Virus record (IMG/VR): IMGVR_UViG_3300025626_000104
Location: 1 to 27,791 of that record
Reading direction: 5' to 3' (one strand)
Source of the DNA: a virus
DNA length: 27,791 nt
Shown here piece after piece: positions 25,042-27,791 of the stretch; position 1 is the first letter of the stretch; each line of letters begins with the position of its first letter. Position numbers and translations under genes: made by a program. The notes under the pieces were generated by a model. That model ran no database searches and was not told where the DNA came from. It was given only the letters and a program-made list of their open reading frames with translations.

Positions 25042-25753
25042 TTGAAATGTTGTTTCATGCGTTCTACGTCTACAGAGGCTGCTGTCTTGTCTACTTTAAT
25101 ATTCGTTGGAATATCATGGAGCAGCTTATACAGGTCTCTAGGACGTTTAATTTTCTTGAATGGATTCTCACCCGACATTCCAGCAAAAGCAGTTTGATAA
25201 TTAGAGAACTCAATGTTTCTAGTCATCTCCCATCTGCTATTTTCTATATACCGATTTCTTTGTATTAGGAGCAGCATCTGCCGAAGCGTTAGCTTCCAAA
25301 ATATATTTGGATCTACACCAGCGTGTACGACACAGGCTTGCTCAAACTCAGAGATAGTTGTTAACTCTTCTTCTTCGCTACCTTCATCGGTGTTTGCTTT
25401 CCCACAACCTTATCTATAGCTTGCGAATTATTAAAGATAACATTAGACAATTCAACGATTCCGTGCTCACCTAACGACATAACGTCATTACGCATTTTAA
25501 ATCTATTGTAATCAAAGTCCATGTCTTCCTCTTGAGCATAAGCTCTAGCAGCAGCTAAACATAAGTCTGTTATTAAATCTAGTAGTATAAACTCATTTTT
25601 ATCTTCTTTTTGTAATTCATTTCCAAATTCTGTTAAGAACTTGCTAGAAGTGAGTCCTGTATCTTCCTCAAGGTTAAACCATGAATTAATACTGAAATGT
25701 AAATTAAGCCCATTATCTGGGAATTGGTAGTATCCTATTTGTTTTGTCTTCAT
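25002..25753 (-). CDS. Tail assembly chaperone G-T fusion (-1 frameshift product)
   Basis: The extension frame 25002-25397 continues the chaperone in the -1 frame. It has no suitable start before Met at 25277, yet the frame is open upstream to just before the slippery site and encodes sequence typical of chaperone T domains: SEFEQACVVHAGVDPNIFWKLTLRQM before that Met. Slippage at GGGAAAG (25403-25397) joins 119 residues of G with 131 residues of T, giving about 250 residues. G-T fusions bind the tape measure during tail assembly, and here the tape measure gene is near. A separate 91-residue protein started at 25277 is the less likely reading. Confidence 0.8.
25361..25753 (-). CDS. Tail assembly chaperone G
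   Basis: A 130-residue protein directly after the tail tube gene, where the tail assembly chaperone is expected. It contains INSWFNLEEDTGLTSSKFLTEF, ILLDLITDLCLAAARAYAQEE and a basic C-terminus (VGKQTPMKVAKKKS). The Gene-G-like protein coats the tape measure with the G-T form and does not enter the virion. It ends 33 bases after the slippery heptamer. A 10-bp hairpin precedes it. Confidence 0.8.
   Translation of the reverse strand: MKTKQIGYYQFPDNGLNLHFSINSWFNLEEDTGLTSSKFLTEFGNELQKEDKNEFILLDLITDLCLAAARAYAQEEDMDFDYNRFKMRNDVMSLGEHGIVELSNVIFNNSQAIDKVVGKQTPMKVAKKKS
25397..25403 (-). promoter_or_regulatory. Programmed -1 frameshift slippery site
   Basis: On the minus strand the bases read GGGAAAG, in the zero frame as G GGA AAG (codons Gly-Lys of VVGK). 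This is an X XXY YYZ heptamer and the same one used by lambda genes G and T. Both tRNAs can re-pair after a -1 slip (GGG and AAA). The -1 frame is closed only 13 bases upstream of it (TAA) and opens through the rest of the T domain. I did not find a clear downstream pseudoknot. Confidence 0.8.
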
Positions 25754-25777
25754 TCTATCTGTCTTTATTGGTTAGTT

Positions 25778-25813
25778 GAGGTAAGAGTCTTAATAAGCCT
25801 CCTCTCTTACCTC
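25778..25813 (-). terminator. 10-bp hairpin after the tail tube gene
   Basis: GAGGTAAGAG and CTCTTACCTC form a perfect 10-bp stem with a 16-base loop, between the tail tube stop and the chaperone start. AACUAACCAAUAAAG follows, without a U-run. The tail tube is needed in far more copies than the chaperone, so a partial terminator or mRNA stabiliser makes sense here. Confidence 0.55.
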
Positions 25814-25841
25814 TGTTTAAATAACTATGAATTATTTAGTA

Positions 25842-26282
25842 TTAAGCCATTACTACTTTAGTAAGCTCTCCAGAACCTTTAAGGCTACAAGAGTAAGTAA
25901 TGTTATCATCTGAGCTACGAGCTACCTCGAAAGACTCAATGAAAGCAGATCCACTCCAACCAAGAAGGTCGCCAGTAGATAATCCTGTTTCAGGACGTGT
26001 GAACATAAAAGCAATCTTAGTTCCAGCTAATGCTAGGTCAGAGAATTGCTCAGTAGATTTACTTGAAGCTACATCATCAAAGTCAGCAAGACCATCAGTA
26101 GAGATACTGAAAGTTTTACGACCAGAAATCATTTCTTCGAAAGAGTTACTATCTACAGAAGTAACATCAATAAGAGAGTTGTTTACACTTAAAGAAGCAG
26201 ACATAGAGTGAGCAAACTTTTGTTCAGATCCAGCAGTGCTGTCAATTGCCAGTGTTAAGGCATTTCCATTTAATAAAGCCAT
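25842..26282 (-). CDS. Major tail tube protein (TP901-1-like)
   Basis: A 146-residue protein of the major tail family. It has MALLNGNALTLAIDS, then HSMSASLSVNNSLIDVTSVDSNSFEEMISGRKTFSISTDGLADFDD, the usual 'h....sl.....evts.dS....e.i.G....sis.dgl' pattern, and a C-terminal GWSGSAFIESFEVARSSDDNITYSCSLKGSGEL, the usual 'y.c.l.gtGel' ending. It polymerises as hexamers round the tape measure. The leader is A-rich (AAACAAAACAAAATG). It is followed by the 10-bp hairpin and then the chaperone, the conserved order for this module. Confidence 0.85.
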   Translation of the reverse strand: MALLNGNALTLAIDSTAGSEQKFAHSMSASLSVNNSLIDVTSVDSNSFEEMISGRKTFSISTDGLADFDDVASSKSTEQFSDLALAGTKIAFMFTRPETGLSTGDLLGWSGSAFIESFEVARSSDDNITYSCSLKGSGELTKVVMA

Positions 26283-26294
26283 TTTGTTTTGTTT

Positions 26295-26507
26295 TTAGTT
26301 GTTTGTTTTCTTTTTCTTTACTTTCTTAGGTGCAGCAGGTCTTTCCTCTACTTCCTCATATAATACTGTAATATCAGCTGTTGTGTCTACAGAAGGTTGT
26401 TTAGTGAATACTATATACTTTCCGTTTACCTCTTCTATATACATACCAGTTAGTTCAGCGTGCTTCTGAGCATACGCTTCACAGTTAAATACTTTCTTGA
26501 TTCCCAT
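26295..26507 (-). CDS. Small protein of unknown function (70 residues)
   Basis: I do not recognise it. It starts MGIKKVFNCEAYAQKHAEL, has a short beta pair (MYIEEVNGKYIVFTK), and ends in a basic tail (APKKVKKKKTNN). It lies 12 bases before the tail tube gene and shares its operon. The Lys-rich end could bind nucleic acid or an acidic partner. It is a coding call because it lies in the packed row of minus-strand genes with no competing frame. Confidence 0.5.
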   Translation of the reverse strand: MGIKKVFNCEAYAQKHAELTGMYIEEVNGKYIVFTKQPSVDTTADITVLYEEVEERPAAPKKVKKKKTNN

Positions 26508-26510
26508 AAT

Positions 26511-26729
26511 CTATATTTTATTTATTAGTTTATGCTTCTCTAAAGTGATAGGGTTGTTTACCACAGTCTGATTAAGACGTTTCATCTTAATACTTAATTC
26601 CTCCATACTGGAGATAAGGCTAGTCTCAGCTCCTATGAACTGATTATAACCATTAGACCCAATTCTTTTATTGAGTTCCTTTACTTCACTTACTAAGTCC
26701 CTTAAGACTACTTCCATTGATGTCATCAT
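26511..26729 (-). CDS. Small helical protein of unknown function (72 residues)
   Basis: Not recognised. It is mostly helical with a likely coiled coil (MEVVLRDLVSEVKELNKRIG... and SSMEELSIKMKRLNQTVV). The start may be Met1, Met2 or Met5 (MEVV, at 26717). It overlaps the previous gene by 30-44 bases and ends 3 bases before the next. A small structural or assembly accessory is possible but unproven. Confidence 0.5.
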   Translation of the reverse strand: MMTSMEVVLRDLVSEVKELNKRIGSNGYNQFIGAETSLISSMEELSIKMKRLNQTVVNNPITLEKHKLINKI

Positions 26730-26886
26730 TCTCTACCTTCTTTATGTTTATTCCCCTGTAATCTATTTTAATCATCACTCCAGAACCAGAGGAATCTAAA
26801 TCCCAGAGTATAATACTTTTATCTTCATTCAATGCCTCTACTATGTCACCAGGAGTGTCATTATCAAAGCTATAATAGTAATCCAT
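26686..26886 (-). CDS. Small acidic protein of unknown function (66 residues)
   Basis: Not recognised. It starts MDYYYSFDNDTPGDIVEALNEDK and is acidic with beta-type stretches (KSIILWDLDSSGSGVMIKIDYRGINIKKV). Its ATG shares a base with the stop of the upstream gene (TAATG), indicating coupling. No motif suggests an enzyme. Confidence 0.5.
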   Translation of the reverse strand: MDYYYSFDNDTPGDIVEALNEDKSIILWDLDSSGSGVMIKIDYRGINIKKVENDDINGSSLKGLSK

Positions 26887-27137
26887 TATTTTACGTGGCT
26901 AATTAATAACCTTAAAACCTGACCAGAATTATTTATTACATCTGCGTGTTTAGGTAAAGGTATGTTAGTGTTGAGCTGTTTAACATCTCCTCCCGTAAAA
27001 AATGTCATGGTAACTCCATCTATTCTTCCGTAAGGCTGCAATACTCCATCTAAGAAGTATGAATCTATAGTTCCTGATTCTTGCTCGTGTACTGGATGGG
27101 TTACTCCATCAGCTATTTCTATTATTGTTAGTGACAT
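26886..27137 (-). CDS. Small beta-rich protein of unknown function (83 residues)
   Basis: Not recognised. The sequence MSLTIIEIADGVTHPVHEQESGTIDSYFLDGVLQPYGRIDGVTMTFF is beta-rich and ends DVINNSGQVLRLLISHVK. It could be a small virion accessory, since 'LDG.LQP.G..dg..' resembles stretches in tail-associated proteins, but this is weak. It lies 2 bases downstream of the metzincin-like lipoprotein. Confidence 0.5.
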   Translation of the reverse strand: MSLTIIEIADGVTHPVHEQESGTIDSYFLDGVLQPYGRIDGVTMTFFTGGDVKQLNTNIPLPKHADVINNSGQVLRLLISHVK

Positions 27138-27139
27138 AA

Positions 27140-27586
27140 TTATTTGTTTTGTTGTTTAGTTAGTGTGTCTAAGAACTCTAATCTCATGCTTTCAGTCATA
27201 GATCTTAATCCTCCACTCATTAGTGAACAGCTATTGTGTTTTAGTCCAAATACATCGTGTGCCATTTCATGATACACCAATGCTTTACGTTCCGATTTAC
27301 TTAACCTGCCCCATATGTATATATCTATAACTATGTTTACAGCATACTTGTTATCCATTCCTATAGCTATTCCAGCTACATTAAAAGGAGTTCTACCTAA
27401 AACTATACTAAAGCTTATATTGTCGTTGTCTATCTCTAATCCAATACTCTCTATGTCCTCTCTAAAGTCCATATAGTATTCTCTAAGTTCAGGGTCTATA
27501 TAGTAAAACACCTTACTAGCCTCTACTACCTTCTCCTTACAACCTATAATACTCAATACAGCTATTACTAGTATAAATCTTCTCAT
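27140..27586 (-). CDS. Metzincin-like metalloprotease lipoprotein
   Basis: I choose the start at 27586, which gives 148 residues beginning MRRFILVIAVLSIIGCKEK: basic, hydrophobic, and a lipobox (SIIGC). An upstream in-frame Met at 27694 would put 36 residues ahead of this signal peptide and is less likely. The zinc motif is HEMAHDVFGLKH, i.e. HExxHxxxGxxH with His106, Glu107, His110 and His117 (short-start numbering), and a Met follows in SLMSGG (Met123), a candidate Met-turn. This is the metzincin pattern. As a lipoprotein it would sit in the cell envelope of the host. It is the first gene of the visible late operon. Roles could be exclusion of other phages, lysis help or modification of surface proteins; none is shown. 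Confidence 0.65.
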   Translation of the reverse strand: MRRFILVIAVLSIIGCKEKVVEASKVFYYIDPELREYYMDFREDIESIGLEIDNDNISFSIVLGRTPFNVAGIAIGMDNKYAVNIVIDIYIWGRLSKSERKALVYHEMAHDVFGLKHNSCSLMSGGLRSMTESMRLEFLDTLTKQQNK

Positions 27587-27678
27587 TGTTAATGCTTTGT
27601 TAATGTCATTCTTAAAATCTACTATATTTATAAGGTGGAATATCAGACACCTATCCACATATTTAATCACTTTCACCA

Positions 27679-27715
27679 GGGGGGGTGCCCACACTTATAG
27701 ACTTTTCTTAAGTCT
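27679..27715. promoter_or_regulatory. Noncoding start region of the late operon
   Basis: The 205 bases 27587-27791 carry no gene I can support. They hold a run of seven Gs (27679-27685) and an inverted repeat AGACT-N7-AGTCT (27699-27715), whose arms match those at 734-746. The minus-strand segment near the gene has an AT-rich stretch (TTATAAATATAG) that could serve as a -10, but I find no clear -35 or TAnnTTTG box, so promoter position is uncertain. The far end may belong to a gene outside the window. Confidence 0.3.
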
Positions 27716-27791
27716 CTTACTATACTATACTAATGTTAATAACTATGTATGTATATACTAGGTTATGTGTAAAATAAATTGCTTATCACAT

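Noticed and set aside
25002-25277. Separate 91-residue gene after the chaperone
   Set aside because: The frame extends upstream of its Met with chaperone-T-like sequence to a slippery site, so it is better read as the frameshift extension.
27587-27694. N-terminal extension of the metzincin lipoprotein to the Met at 27694
   Set aside because: It would place 36 residues before an obvious signal peptide and lipobox; the start at 27586 gives a proper lipoprotein.

Overview
This window looks like most of the late (virion and lysis) region of a tailed, siphovirus-like phage that infects a member of the Bacteroidota, probably a flavobacterium. The phage assignment is firm: the window holds a large terminase, HK97-type portal, prohead protease and capsid, connector proteins, a tail tube, a frameshifted tail chaperone and a tape measure. 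The host is inferred from clear AT-richness, start codons preceded by A-rich leaders instead of Shine-Dalgarno sequences, a BACON domain, and Ig-like and LamG-like adhesin modules common in phages of this phylum. Every gene I support lies on the minus strand, so transcription runs from high to low coordinates. Start and stop codons are often fused (TAATG or ATGA), which suggests a long, translationally coupled operon.

In transcription order the layout is as follows. (1) 27.6-26.3 kb: a lipoprotein with a metzincin motif, then four small unknown genes. (2) 26.3-17.0 kb: tail module, with tail tube, tail assembly chaperone G and G-T (through a lambda-type GGGAAAG slippery site), an HK97 gp10-like protein, tape measure, a very large tail-tip protein with tandem Ig-like repeats, and a BACON-domain protein. 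(3) 17.0-11.1 kb: small and large terminase, portal, protease, capsid, head-tail connector and head closure. (4) 11.1-2.3 kb: a tail-terminator-like protein fused to an adhesin module, two small fibre-like proteins, two Thr/Ser-rich repeat proteins, a glycosyltransferase-like protein and two further adhesins. (5) 2.25-0.8 kb: lysis cassette, with an XhlA-like membrane protein, an M15 peptidase endolysin, a small membrane protein with an HERIH motif and a holin of the three-TM type. (6) 0.8-0.5 kb: noncoding DNA with a two-sided array of short repeats, then a NinG/Rap-like gene and a terminator.

The most unusual element is at 6.6-8.4 kb. Two adjacent proteins made almost entirely of a Thr/Ser-rich repeat, in which 6- and 10-residue steps alternate, are followed by a stop-start-coupled gene whose C-terminal half has the KPHP and T-S...GK pattern of capsule-type glycosyltransferases. 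I suggest this is a virion O-glycosylation cassette: repeat proteins as acceptors, and a dedicated enzyme. Also notable are a UUCG-capped hairpin duplicated behind structural genes, the head and tail modules in an order different from the usual one, and two metallopeptidase-like proteins in addition to the endolysin.

No integrase, repressor, replication gene, tRNA, CRISPR array or insertion sequence was seen. The window ends do not show whether the genome is complete. All assignments come from reading motifs by eye; no database search was run.
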